Below, piece after piece: positions 7,850 through 16,116 of a DNA stretch of 64,000 bases (positions are counted from its first letter, which is position 1; every line of letters starts with the position of its first letter). Position numbers and translations under genes: made by a program. Origin of the DNA: Streptomyces sp. NBC_01463. GTDB taxonomy: Bacteria; Actinomycetota; Actinomycetes; Streptomycetales; Streptomycetaceae. The DNA is taken from the NCBI GenBank assembly GCA_036227345.1, contig CP109468.1, forward strand, positions 3,534,001-3,598,000, written 5' to 3'. The notes under the pieces were generated by a model. It saw nothing but the letters and a program-made list of their open reading frames with translations. It searched no databases and was not told the DNA's origin.

Positions 7850-9436
7850 TCACTCCCACTCGATGGTCCCCGGCGGCTTGCTCGTGATGTCGAGCACCAC
7901 GCGGTTGACGTCGGCGACCTCGTTGGTGATGCGGGTGGAGATCTTGGCGAGCGTCTCGTACGGCAGTCGCGACCAGTCCGCCGTCATGGCGTCCTCGGAG
8001 GAGACGGGGCGCAGCACGATCGGGTGGCCGTAGGTGCGGCCGTCGCCCTGGACGCCGACGCTGCGGACGTCCGCCAGGAGGACCACCGGGCACTGCCAGA
8101 TGTCACGGTCCAGGCCGGCCGCGGTCAGCTCCTCGCGGGCGATCGCGTCGGCGTCCCGGAGCAGGTCGAGCCGCTCCTCGGTGACCTCGCCGACGATCCG
8201 GATACCGAGTCCGGGGCCGGGGAAGGGCTGGCGCTGGACGATCTCCTCGGGCAGGCCGAGCTCCTGGCCGACCATCCGGACCTCGTCCTTGAACAGCTGG
8301 CGCAGCGGCTCGACGAGCTGGAACTCGATGTCGTCGGGGAGCCCGCCCACGTTGTGGTGGGACTTGATGTTGGCGGTGCCGGTGCCGCCGCCGGACTCGA
8401 CGACGTCCGGGTAGAGGGTGCCCTGCACGAGGAAGGCGACCTCGGGGCCGTCCTCCTGGAGGATCTCCAGCTGCGCCTGCTCGAAGACGCGGATGAACTC
8501 GCGGCCGATGATCTTGCGCTTGGTCTCCGGGTCGGAGACCCCGGCCAGCGCCTTCAGGAAGCGCTCGCTCGCGTCGACGACCTTCAGGTTGGCGCCGGTG
8601 GCGGCCACGAAGTCCTTCTCGACCTGCTCGGTCTCGCCCTTGCGCATCAGGCCGTGGTCGACGTAGACGCAGGTGAGCTGGGAGCCGATGGCCTTCTGGA
8701 CGAGGGCCGCGGCGACGGCGGAGTCGACGCCGCCGGAGAGACCGCAGATGGCGCGCTTGTCGCCGACCTGGGCGCGGATCGCGGCGACCTGCTCCTCGAC
8801 GACGTTGGTCGTCGTCCAGGTCGGCTCGATGCCCGCGCCGCGGTACAGGAAGTGCTCCAGGACCTGCTGGCCGTGCGTGGAGTGCAGCACCTCGGGGTGG
8901 TACTGGACGCCGTAGAGCTTCTTCTCGTCGTTCTCGAAGGCGGCGACCGGGACGACGTCCGTGGACGCGGTGACGGTGAAGCCCTCGGGGGCGGCGGAGC
9001 AGGCGTCGCCGTGCGACATCCACACCGACTGCTGGTCCGGCGTGCCCTCGAAGAGCGTCGAGCCGGACTTGGAGACGGAGAGCGCGGTACGGCCGTACTC
9101 ACGGGCACCGTTGTCGTCGACGGTGCCGCCGAGCGTGGTCGCCATCAGCTGGAAGCCGTAGCACATGCCGAAGACGGGGACCCCGGCCTCGAACAGCGCC
9201 CGGTCGAGCGAGGGCGCGCCCTCGGCGTACACGGAGGACGGTCCGCCGGACAGGATGATCGCCCGGGGGTTCTTGGCCAGCATCTCGGCCACCGGCATCG
9301 TGGACGGCACGATCTCGCTGTAGACCCGGGCCTCACGGACCCGTCGGGCGATGAGCTGGGCGTACTGGGCGCCGAAGTCGACAACGAGGACCACGTCGGT
9401 GGTGGTGTCGGGGGCGGCGGGGGGTGCTGCTGGCAC
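7850..9436 (-). CDS. guaA: GMP synthase (glutamine-hydrolysing)
   Basis: A 528-residue enzyme converting XMP to GMP with glutamine and ATP. The N-terminal class I amidotransferase domain has [19 protein letters not shown], the catalytic Cys in [11 protein letters not shown], and the His/Glu of the triad in [11 protein letters not shown]. The ATP-pyrophosphatase domain has the P-loop [14 protein letters not shown], and the C-terminal dimerisation domain has [14 protein letters not shown] and ends KPPGTIEWE. The GTG at 9436 is preceded by GGAAGG and gives the usual length; the upstream in-frame extension to 10156 is not conserved-looking and crosses the chorismate mutase leader. Confidence 0.97.
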   Translation of the reverse strand: MPAAPPAAPDTTTDVVLVVDFGAQYAQLIARRVREARVYSEIVPSTMPVAEMLAKNPRAIILSGGPSSVYAEGAPSLDRALFEAGVPVFGMCYGFQLMATTLGGTVDDNGAREYGRTALSVSKSGSTLFEGTPDQQSVWMSHGDACSAAPEGFTVTASTDVVPVAAFENDEKKLYGVQYHPEVLHSTHGQQVLEHFLYRGAGIEPTWTTTNVVEEQVAAIRAQVGDKRAICGLSGGVDSAVAAALVQKAIGSQLTCVYVDHGLMRKGETEQVEKDFVAATGANLKVVDASERFLKALAGVSDPETKRKIIGREFIRVFEQAQLEILQEDGPEVAFLVQGTLYPDVVESGGGTGTANIKSHHNVGGLPDDIEFQLVEPLRQLFKDEVRMVGQELGLPEEIVQRQPFPGPGLGIRIVGEVTEERLDLLRDADAIAREELTAAGLDRDIWQCPVVLLADVRSVGVQGDGRTYGHPIVLRPVSSEDAMTADWSRLPYETLAKISTRITNEVADVNRVVLDITSKPPGTIEWE

Positions 9437-9561
9437 GGGGCGGCCTTCCGGCGGTGGAGAGGGGGTCGGTCCTCCCGATTCTACCGGCGGCCCGGGGCGC
9501 CCCTCGTCGCACCGATACGCACCGCCCGCGGCCACCGCCGTCTCACCATCCGGGCCCGCCT

Positions 9562-9591
9562 TTGGCCCGGGCCCGGGGCCGGGTCCATACT
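9562..9591 (+). promoter_or_regulatory. Promoter for chorismate mutase leader transcript
   Basis: TTGGCC (9562-9567), an 18-base spacer and CATACT (9586-9591). The start codon of the leader ORF begins 8 bases after the -10 element, which places the expected transcription start on or next to its A, so the leader message would be leaderless. Read from sequence; start site not measured. Confidence 0.55.
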
Positions 9592-9598
9592 GTCCCCC

Positions 9599-9670
9599 AT
9601 GCGTCAGCACACGACCTTCGTCTTTACCTATGGCACCCGGCCCGCCGGCTGCCATGGTCGTGCTGCTTGA
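9599..9670 (+). CDS. Putative aromatic-residue leader peptide of chorismate mutase
   Basis: A 23-codon ORF with no Shine-Dalgarno sequence, starting about where transcription should begin from the promoter at 9562-9591. Residues 7, 9 and 11 are Phe, Phe and Tyr, the end products of the pathway that chorismate mutase opens. The ORF is followed after 24 bases by a perfect 11-base-pair hairpin and then by the chorismate mutase gene. This is the layout of amino-acid attenuation, as known for trp leaders in Streptomyces. Only three aromatic codons are present, so the call is an inference. Confidence 0.45.
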   Translation: MRQHTTFVFTYGTRPAGCHGRAA

Positions 9671-9694
9671 GCAACTGACAAGCAACGTTCCAGG

Positions 9695-9720
9695 CGCCCC
9701 GGGCCGACAGGCCCGGGGCG
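9695..9720 (+). terminator. Attenuator-like hairpin before chorismate mutase
   Basis: CGCCCCGGGCC pairs perfectly with GGCCCGGGGCG around a GACA loop. It lies between the leader ORF and the chorismate mutase gene and is followed by TTCTGG rather than a long T-tract. Either it ends the leader transcript conditionally, or it is a simple upstream terminator. Confidence 0.6.
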
Positions 9721-9781
9721 TTCTGGCGTTCCGGGCCCGGTCGGCCGGGGGCAGCCGCACCCCACCACCGGGAGACCCGCC

Positions 9782-10084
9782 ATGAGCAGCACCACAGCCG
9801 CCCGCACCGCCACCGAGGTGACCGGTGCGCACACCGACGAGGCCGCGTCCCTGATCGCGGACGCACGGACGCGCATCGACTCGCTCGACGACCGGATCAT
9901 CGGGCTCGTCCAGGAACGGATGGCCGTCTCCACCGTCATCCAGGAGGCCCGGATCACGTCCGGCGGCCGCCGGGTCAGCCTCTCCCGCGAGATGGAGGTG
10001 CTCGGCCAGTACCGGGACGCGCTGGGCAGGCCCGGCACCTCTCTCGCGATGACCCTGCTGGAGCTGTGCCGCGGCCGCGTGTGA
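9782..10084 (+). CDS. Chorismate mutase (AroQ class)
   Basis: A 100-residue all-helical enzyme converting chorismate to prephenate for Phe and Tyr synthesis. The helix-1 pattern [24 protein letters not shown] matches the AroQ consensus with its active-site Arg, and later helices carry [14 protein letters not shown] and LLELCRGRV. There is no signal peptide, so it is the cytoplasmic form. A leader peptide and hairpin precede it; it diverges from guaA. Confidence 0.92.
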   Translation: MSSTTAARTATEVTGAHTDEAASLIADARTRIDSLDDRIIGLVQERMAVSTVIQEARITSGGRRVSLSREMEVLGQYRDALGRPGTSLAMTLLELCRGRV

Positions 10085-10345
10085 CCCGCCGCAGCTCAGG
10101 CGCCCCTTGGGCCGGCAGGGCTGTACGGGCGTATCCCAGTTCGGGCGGACTCTCACCCGTACGGCGCGTGACCGGTCCGGGCGCGGCTTCGTTGGTCCCG
10201 GTGTCCGTGCCAGCCAGGGGCGGCTTGGGAAACAGAACCACGCGTGGCTCCGCCGGGGCGTGTGGCGTACTGCATGTACGCCGTGGGACCGCGCACCGGC
10301 GTGCGTGACCGGTCGGCAGGGGACAGCAGCCCGGTCACCTCAGAA
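10085..10345. other. Structured non-coding interval downstream of chorismate mutase
   Basis: No convincing ORF on either strand. It contains small inverted repeats: GTACGGG at 10123-10129 with CCCGTAC at 10156-10162, and GGCGTAC/GTACGCC at 10264-10282 around a 5-base loop. It ends against two consecutive strong hairpins. This could be a long 3' untranslated region or an unannotated small RNA. I found no match to tRNA, tmRNA, 6S or a known riboswitch consensus. Confidence 0.35.
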
Positions 10346-10379
10346 ACGGCAGGCTTCAGGGACGCCTGGAGCCTGCCGT
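10346..10379 (+). terminator. First hairpin after chorismate mutase
   Basis: ACGGCAGGCT pairs with AGCCTGCCGT, then one T-G position and an inner CAGG/CCTG stem with a GACG loop. It probably terminates rightward transcription from chorismate mutase or from a small RNA in the preceding interval. Confidence 0.65.
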
Positions 10380-10382
10380 GTC

Positions 10383-10422
10383 CAAGGGCCCGTGGACCGG
10401 ACAACCGGTCCACGGGCCCTTG
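10383..10422. terminator. Bidirectional terminator between convergent genes
   Basis: A perfect 18-base-pair stem (arms 10383-10400 and 10405-10422) with an ACAA loop, 13 bases beyond the stop of the leftward LAXTG gene. A's precede and T's follow, as expected for an intrinsic terminator working in both directions. Confidence 0.88.
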
Positions 10423-10434
10423 CGCGTTCCCCGC

Positions 10435-12141
10435 CTACCGGACGGTGCGCCGCCCGGTCACGTACAGCACCCCGCCCGCCAGCAGGGCGGCCGCCGCGGC
10501 GCCTGCGGCCGTGAGCGCGTCGGTGCCGGTCGCGGCGAGACTGCCGACGGTCCGCGGCCCCGGGCCGGCCGGTCCGGTCGAACCGGACGACGCGGAACCG
10601 CCGGTGGCGGACGAGCCCCCGGTGGACCCGGACGTGGTGGGGCCCGTGTCCCCCGAGCCCCCGGTGGACCCGGCGCCGCCCGACGTGCCGGAGGTGTCCG
10701 CGTTCAGGACGAGGGCGGCTGTGTCGTTCCTCCGGTCCGGGTCGAACGGCAGCGGCGGGTCTCCCGCGCCCCGCACCTCGACCCTCCCGGAGGCCCCCGT
10801 GACGGCCTCGACGATCCGCAGGTCGAAGTGCAGCCCGAGGCCGCCGTCCTCCCGGACGGCCGCCGGGGCCGTGCACCGGTAGCGCGGGGCGCCCGCCTGC
10901 TGCTCGCGGGACCGCCCGTCGGCCGTCACACCCCGGCAGGCGTCCGGCCACCCTGTGACCGAGGCACCGCGGGGGACGGTGAAGTCGACCGTGGCGGCGG
11001 GCTCGCCCGCATCGAGGCCGCCGATCCAGGCGGGCCCCTCGTTGCGGAAGCCGATGTCGGCCTCGACGGTGCTGCCCACCATGCCGTCCGCGGTGTCGCC
11101 GTACGCGACGAAGTCGGCGGTGTTCGCGGTGCTGAAGGCGTTCTCCTGCTGGTTGTCGCCGGGGTCGAGATCGGCGGAGCGGGCGGCGGGGAGTTCGGTG
11201 AGCGCGAGCACGTTCCCCTTGCTGCCCGGTGCGGATCGCGCGCCGGAGCGTTCGGCGGCGCGCACGCCAGGACCGCCCTCGTCGACGCGGTAGACGAAGG
11301 TGTCCCGGTAGGCGCGCCGGGTGGCCCTGAGGGTCAGCGGTTCGGCGAGTTCGTAGGCGGCGCCCGCCTCGAAGCTGCCCTCGACCGAGCAAAGTGCCGT
11401 TGTCCGGACGGTGAAGCCCAGGCCGCCGTCGTCCTCGCTGTACACGCAGTTCTCGTACCGCTCGGTGAACTCGATGCCGCGCGTGTAGACGAGCGTGAGC
11501 AGGACGCCGTCGGCGGCGCGGGTTCCGTCGTTGCTGAACGCCAGCGGGACCGGCTGGGTCTGGCCGGGGACGAGCTCCCGCTTCAGCTCGGCCCGCCTCA
11601 TCACCAGGTCGGGGCCGCCGATCCCGATCCGCGTGGTGAACGGGGCGAAGGTCACGCCGTCCGCCGTGCCGGTGACCCTGACGGTCCCGGAGTCCCCCTC
11701 CTCGCTGCCCTCCGCGGCGGTGAAGCGGAGCTCGGGCAGCGGGTTCGGCCCGGGTGCGAGGCCCTCGCCGTGGCACACGCCGGTGGTACCGGTGACCGTG
11801 CAGTCCGTACCGCCGTCCGCACGGCCGTCCGTGCCGAACCCGGCGTCGGCGACGCCCGCGATGCCGCCGAGGTCGAAGGTCACCGTGTACGCGCCGGTGA
11901 AGCCGCCGTGCTCCTCGTCCCGCAGCGGGTTGTCGACGGTGATCGCGAGGGAGGTCCCCTGCGGTGCGCCGGTCGCCGGGTACGGGTGCAGGGCGGTCTC
12001 GGCGGGGCCGCCGAAGCCCATGACGGGACCGGAGGCACGGGCCGGGGCGCCCAGGGCGAGCGATCCGGCGGCCAGCAGGCCGACGGCGGCGAGAGCGCCC
12101 GCGACACGGCGCGCGGCGGCTCTCGGGGTCGTGCTTCTCAT
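10435..12141 (-). CDS. LAXTG (sortase E type) cell-wall anchored surface protein
   Basis: A 568-residue exported protein. It has a signal peptide at residues 1-36 (RRVAGALAAVGLLAAGSLALGAPARA), a long extracellular beta-rich region, and a Gly/Ser/Thr-rich linker. The C-terminal sorting signal is LAATG at about residues 535-539 followed by a hydrophobic helix and the basic tail GRRTVR. LAXTG is the class E sortase motif of Streptomyces, used for long chaplins and other surface proteins. The ectodomain alternates CARDB-like segments (about 150 residues each, with paired Cys) but I do not recognise a named family. ATG 12141 starts the signal peptide; the upstream in-frame extension lacks one. Confidence 0.85.
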   Translation of the reverse strand: MRSTTPRAAARRVAGALAAVGLLAAGSLALGAPARASGPVMGFGGPAETALHPYPATGAPQGTSLAITVDNPLRDEEHGGFTGAYTVTFDLGGIAGVADAGFGTDGRADGGTDCTVTGTTGVCHGEGLAPGPNPLPELRFTAAEGSEEGDSGTVRVTGTADGVTFAPFTTRIGIGGPDLVMRRAELKRELVPGQTQPVPLAFSNDGTRAADGVLLTLVYTRGIEFTERYENCVYSEDDGGLGFTVRTTALCSVEGSFEAGAAYELAEPLTLRATRRAYRDTFVYRVDEGGPGVRAAERSGARSAPGSKGNVLALTELPAARSADLDPGDNQQENAFSTANTADFVAYGDTADGMVGSTVEADIGFRNEGPAWIGGLDAGEPAATVDFTVPRGASVTGWPDACRGVTADGRSREQQAGAPRYRCTAPAAVREDGGLGLHFDLRIVEAVTGASGRVEVRGAGDPPLPFDPDRRNDTAALVLNADTSGTSGGAGSTGGSGDTGPTTSGSTGGSSATGGSASSGSTGPAGPGPRTVGSLAATGTDALTAAGAAAAALLAGGVLYVTGRRTVR

Positions 12142-12275
12142 CGCGGGGCCTTCTGGGGTCGGGAGCTGTACGGCTGCGGCGCAGCGATACGAGTTCGACC
12201 CCGGGACCGCGGGAACAGTTGCGCGGACCCAGGTCACGGATTGAGCACGTCACCCGGGGAGCACCGCGCACGGAC

Positions 12276-12304
12276 GTGATGGGCATCACATAAGGATTAT
12301 GTGA
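12276..12304. promoter_or_regulatory. CRP-like site overlapping an AT-rich palindrome
   Basis: GTGA-TGGGCA-TCAC at 12276-12289 fits the CRP/FNR consensus GTGA-N6-TCAC. It overlaps TCACATAA-GGA-TTATGTGA at 12286-12304, an inverted repeat with 8-base arms that is strikingly AT-rich here. The pair lies 135-163 bases upstream of the LAXTG gene within the 301-base gap between that gene and the GMC oxidoreductase terminator. Regulator identity is inferred. Confidence 0.5.
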
Positions 12305-12392
12305 ACTCGGGGACAACCATTGGGTCCCTCTGCAGGTCATGCATGCGGAACCACCGGTCACATCCGTCACGCGGCTTCACCGGTTGAGCGGG

Positions 12393-12424
12393 AGGGGCTG
12401 CACTCGGAGGGGGGTGCAGCCCCT
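12393..12424 (-). terminator. Terminator after GMC oxidoreductase
   Basis: An 11-base-pair stem (AGGGGCTGCAC with GTGCAGCCCCT) around a 10-base loop, 18 bases beyond the stop of the leftward oxidoreductase gene. Confidence 0.8.
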
Positions 12425-12442
12425 TCTGCTGTCCGGCCCCGG

Positions 12443-14293
12443 CTACTCCGCCTTCGTGGGCTCCTTCTCCGTGACCTTCTTCGGCGGCACCGCCGGCATC
12501 CCCAGGAACGGCAGCCTCAGCGCGCCGAACGCCTCCTTCGGGACGGCCGGCGCCTGCGGTTCGACCGCCGCCAGCCGCTCGTACTCCTCGCCCTGCGCCG
12601 GGCGCGGGTCCCGCTCGCCCTTGTTGGGCCAGAAGGACATGGCCCGCTCCGCCTGCGCGGTGATCGTCAGCGACGGGTTGACGCCGAGGTTGGCGGAGAC
12701 CGCGGAACCGTCGACGACCGAGATCCCCGGGTGGCCGAACAGCCGGTGGTACGGGTCGATGACCCCCTCGTCGGCACTCGCGCCGATCGGGCAGCCGCCG
12801 AGGAAGTGCGCGGTGAGCGGGGTGCCCATCAGCTCGCCGATGTTGGAGCCCGGGAAGCCGTTGATCTCCTCGGCGAGCAGCGTCGCGCTCTGCGTCGCCT
12901 CGGCGATCTGCGTCGGGTTGGGCGCGCCGTGGCCCTGGCGGGCGGTGAGCAGGCCCTTGCCGATGCCCCGGGGCTTGCGGTAGGCGGTCAGGGAGTTGTC
13001 CAGCGACTGCATGACGAGCCCGATGATGGTCCGCTCCGACCAGCGGCGGTTGGAGAGCGAGCGCATCGCGAGCGTCGGGTGCTTGGCCAGGTTGCCGAAC
13101 CAGGCCAGCACCCGGCGGCTGCTGTACGGCACCTGGAGGATGGTCATGCCGCCCATCGCGTTGGATCCCTTGCCGTAGCGGACCGGTTCGATGTGGGTGT
13201 TCTCGTCGGGGTGGATCGACGAGGTGATGGCGACGCCCCTGGTGAAGTCGGCCTTGGTGCCGTGCTTCCTGCGGTAGCGGCGGTCGGAGGTCTGCGCGCC
13301 GACGAGACCCTCGGAGTTGGTCCGGGTCAGCTCGCCGAGGCGGGCGGAGAGCCGGGGCAGCTGTCCCTGGTCCTTCATGGTGTGCAGCAGGGTCTGGGTG
13401 CCGTACGTGCCCGCCGCGACGACCACCTTGCGGGCGCGCAGCCGCGTGGGCGTTGCCTTCTTGCGGCGGTCGGTCGGCACGGTGGAGACGCGGTAGCCGC
13501 CGTCCGGGTCGTCCGTGACCGCGACGACGGACGTCATCGGGTGGATGACCGCTCCGGCCTTCTCGGCGAGGTGGAGGTAGTTCTCGTTGAGGGTGTTCTT
13601 GGCGCCGTGCCGGCAGCCGGTCATGCATTCGCCGCACTCGGTGCAGGCCTTGCGGGCCGGTCCCGCACCCCCGAAGTACGGGTCGGCGACCGTGCCGCCG
13701 GGCTTCGCCCTCGCCGTGCCGTCGGCGTCCTCGCCGTCGCCGAAGAAGACCCCGACCGGGGCGAGGTGGAAGGTGTCGCCGACGCCCATGACCTCGGCGG
13801 TCGCCTTGAGGTGGACGTCGGACGGCGTCATCGTCGGGTTGAGCCGGACCCCGAGCATCCGCTTGGCCTGGTCGTAGTACGGCTTCAGCTCGTCCTGCCA
13901 GTCGGTGATGTGCGCCCACTGCCGGTCCTCGAAGAACGGCGCCGGCGGGACGTACAGCGTGTTGGCGTAGTTCAGCGAGCCGCCGCCGACGCCCGCACCG
14001 GCCAGCACCATCACCTTGCCGAGCAGGTGCACGCGCTGGATGCCGAAGAGGCCGAGCGCGGGGGCCCAGAGGTAGTTCTTCAGGTCCCAGGAGTTCTTGG
14101 GCAGGGTGCCGGGCGTGAAGCGGCGGCCCGCCTCCAGGACGCCGACCCGGTACCCCTTCTCGGACAGCCGCAGCGCCGAGACCGCGCCGCCGAAGCCCGA
14201 ACCGACGATCAGGACGTCGTAGTCGTACGCGGCGTCGTCGTCGGCCGCACCGGCCGCTCCGGCCTGATTCTGGGCAGGGCTGTCCTGGGACAT
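12443..14293 (-). CDS. GMC-family oxidoreductase (ChoD-like)
   Basis: A 616-residue FAD enzyme. The dinucleotide-binding motif YDVLIVGSGFGGAVSALRL is near residue 25, a second flavin segment is GAGVGGGSLNYANTLY, and the C-terminal GMC signature includes TAHFLGGCPIG and VNPSLTI. It resembles the mycobacterial ChoD group rather than secreted cholesterol oxidases: no signal peptide, and it has CTECGECMTGC, a C-x2-C-x2-C-x3-C cluster typical of that group and possibly metal- or Fe-S-binding. It lies 41 bases after the aldehyde dehydrogenase gene and probably shares its mRNA, suggesting sequential oxidation of an alcohol. The substrate is unknown. Confidence 0.9.
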   Translation of the reverse strand: MSQDSPAQNQAGAAGAADDDAAYDYDVLIVGSGFGGAVSALRLSEKGYRVGVLEAGRRFTPGTLPKNSWDLKNYLWAPALGLFGIQRVHLLGKVMVLAGAGVGGGSLNYANTLYVPPAPFFEDRQWAHITDWQDELKPYYDQAKRMLGVRLNPTMTPSDVHLKATAEVMGVGDTFHLAPVGVFFGDGEDADGTARAKPGGTVADPYFGGAGPARKACTECGECMTGCRHGAKNTLNENYLHLAEKAGAVIHPMTSVVAVTDDPDGGYRVSTVPTDRRKKATPTRLRARKVVVAAGTYGTQTLLHTMKDQGQLPRLSARLGELTRTNSEGLVGAQTSDRRYRRKHGTKADFTRGVAITSSIHPDENTHIEPVRYGKGSNAMGGMTILQVPYSSRRVLAWFGNLAKHPTLAMRSLSNRRWSERTIIGLVMQSLDNSLTAYRKPRGIGKGLLTARQGHGAPNPTQIAEATQSATLLAEEINGFPGSNIGELMGTPLTAHFLGGCPIGASADEGVIDPYHRLFGHPGISVVDGSAVSANLGVNPSLTITAQAERAMSFWPNKGERDPRPAQGEEYERLAAVEPQAPAVPKEAFGALRLPFLGMPAVPPKKVTEKEPTKAE

Positions 14294-14334
14294 GGCACTC
14301 CTCGGTACGAAAAGGACAGAAGTGGTGCGGGGGT

Positions 14335-15963
14335 TCAGCGCAGGCGGAAGGCCTTCATGGCCTTGAGGCTGCGGTTCATGAAGGCGGCGTACTTCGCGTC
14401 GTCCATCCCGAAGGACGGGGCCAGCGGGATCAGCCGCTGCTGGGCGACGGTCTGCGCCTCGGTGTACTTGAGGATGCCCTCGGAGCCGTGGCGGCGGCCG
14501 AGGCCGGAGTCCTTCATGCCGCCCATCGGGGACTGCACGCTGCCGTACGCCGGGGCGTATCCCTCGTTGATGTTGACCGTGCCGGTCCGCAGCCGGGCGG
14601 CGACCTGGTGGCCGCGCCTGCCGTCCTTGGTCCAGACGCTCGAATTGAGGCCGTACGGGGTGGCGTTGGCCAGCGCGACGACCTCGTCCTCGTCGCTGAA
14701 GCGGTAGAGGGAGACGACGGGTCCGAAGGTCTCCTCGCCGCAGACGGCCATCGGGGCCTCGACGCCGTCGAGGATGGTCGGCTCGTAGAACAGCGGGCCG
14801 ATGTCGGGGCGGGCGACGCCGCCGGCGACGAGCTTCGCGCCCTTCTCGACGGCCTCCGCGACATGCCGGCTGACGGTCTCCAGCTGGCGCTCGCCGACGA
14901 GCGATCCCATGTCGGCGCCGTACGCGAGGGAGTTGCCGAGCCGCATCGCCTTCGTCCGGGCGGCGAACCGCTCCACGAAGTCGTCGGCGACCGACTCGTG
15001 GACGTACAGCCGCTCGATGGAGATGCAGAGCTGGCCGGCGGAGGAGAAGCAGGCGCGGACGGCGCCGGCGGCGGCCTTCTCCACGTCGGCGTCCTTCAGG
15101 ACCAGCATGGCGTTCTTGCCGCCGAGCTCCAGCGAGACGCCGACGAGCCGGGCCGCGGCACCCTGGGCGACCTCGCGGCCGGTGCGGGTGGAGCCGGTGA
15201 ACGAGACGTAGTCGGCGTGCTTGACGACCTCGGGGCCCACGACGGGTCCGTCCCCGAGCACGACCTGGAACACCTCGGCCGGAAGTCCGGCCTCTATCAG
15301 CAGGTCACGGGCCCACAGCGCGGTCAGCGCGGTCTCCGTGTCGGGCTTCATCACCACGGCGTTGCCGGAGACGAACGCGGGCAGCGCGTCACCGACGGAC
15401 AGCTCCAGCGGGTAGTTCCACGGGGCGATCTGGCCGATGACACCGCGCGGCTGGCGCAGCTCGGTGACCTTGGTGAGGGTCGGTACGACACCGGTGTGCC
15501 GCTTCGGCTTCAGATACGCGGCGGCCCTGCGGCCGTAGTGCCGGGCGGCGACGGCGACGGCCTGCACCTCCTCGTGGGCGTGCAGCCTGGCCTTGCCGGT
15601 CTCCAGCTGGATGAGGTCGAGGACCTCGGACTGGCGGCTGATGACGAGGTCGTGGAAGCGCAGCAGCACGGCGGCCCTGGCCCGGACGGGCGTCGCGGCC
15701 CAGGCGGGCTGGGCCGCGCGGGCCCGGTCGAAGGCGGTCGCCACGTCCTCGGGGGTGGACTCGGGCAGGTCGGCCAGCTTCTCGCCGGTGAAGGGCGTGT
15801 GGTTGGCCGTCCGGCCGGAGCCGACGACGCCACGGGTCAGCTGGGCGATCACCTCGGGGGTCACGACATCGGCGGCCGTGCGCACACCCGCGGGCGCGAC
15901 GGCCACCGGGTTGGTGCCGACAGCGGCGGCGGAGGTGGACGTGGAGGCCTGCGAGTCCGTCAT
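14335..15963 (-). CDS. Succinate-semialdehyde/aldehyde dehydrogenase
   Basis: A 542-residue NAD(P)-dependent aldehyde dehydrogenase. Visible motifs are the cofactor loop FTGSTRTGREVA, the general-base Glu in LELGGKNAML, and the nucleophilic Cys in SSAGQLCISIERLYV. The IAPWNYPLELSVG and GEETFGPVVSLYRF segments are those of the GabD2 branch. A 35-residue Ala/Thr-rich N-terminal extension precedes the core. It is the first gene of a two-gene unit with the GMC oxidoreductase. Its natural aldehyde is not evident. Confidence 0.9.
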   Translation of the reverse strand: MTDSQASTSTSAAAVGTNPVAVAPAGVRTAADVVTPEVIAQLTRGVVGSGRTANHTPFTGEKLADLPESTPEDVATAFDRARAAQPAWAATPVRARAAVLLRFHDLVISRQSEVLDLIQLETGKARLHAHEEVQAVAVAARHYGRRAAAYLKPKRHTGVVPTLTKVTELRQPRGVIGQIAPWNYPLELSVGDALPAFVSGNAVVMKPDTETALTALWARDLLIEAGLPAEVFQVVLGDGPVVGPEVVKHADYVSFTGSTRTGREVAQGAAARLVGVSLELGGKNAMLVLKDADVEKAAAGAVRACFSSAGQLCISIERLYVHESVADDFVERFAARTKAMRLGNSLAYGADMGSLVGERQLETVSRHVAEAVEKGAKLVAGGVARPDIGPLFYEPTILDGVEAPMAVCGEETFGPVVSLYRFSDEDEVVALANATPYGLNSSVWTKDGRRGHQVAARLRTGTVNINEGYAPAYGSVQSPMGGMKDSGLGRRHGSEGILKYTEAQTVAQQRLIPLAPSFGMDDAKYAAFMNRSLKAMKAFRLR

Positions 15964-16059
15964 GAGGGCGAGAGTACGTCGGCCCGGATGCTTTGGGTAC
16001 CCGTGGGTAACAGCTTTTCACGGTCCTCACAACGCCCTTCCGCGACCACCCGCCAACCA

Positions 16060-16077
16060 AGCCAGTGTCTACTGGCT
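16060..16077. promoter_or_regulatory. Inverted repeat upstream of the aldehyde dehydrogenase operon
   Basis: AGCCAGT-GTCT-ACTGGCT, perfect 7-base arms with a 4-base spacer, about 97 bases upstream of the dehydrogenase start. It is the only clear dyad in the 153-base gap and could be a repressor operator for the dehydrogenase/oxidoreductase pair. Confidence 0.4.
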
Positions 16078-16116
16078 AGATAACCGCTGATCAGGGCCTA
16101 CCTTCCGCCGCCCGGG

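Noticed and set aside
9437..10156. Longer GuaA start
   Set aside because: The extra residues are unlike GMP synthase and cross the chorismate mutase gene; GTG 9436 has a good ribosome site and gives family length.
13627..13665. Ferredoxin-like Cys cluster in the GMC oxidoreductase as a sign of gene fusion
   Set aside because: The C-x2-C-x2-C-x3-C segment is a known feature of the ChoD-like subgroup and is in the right place within a single continuous protein.
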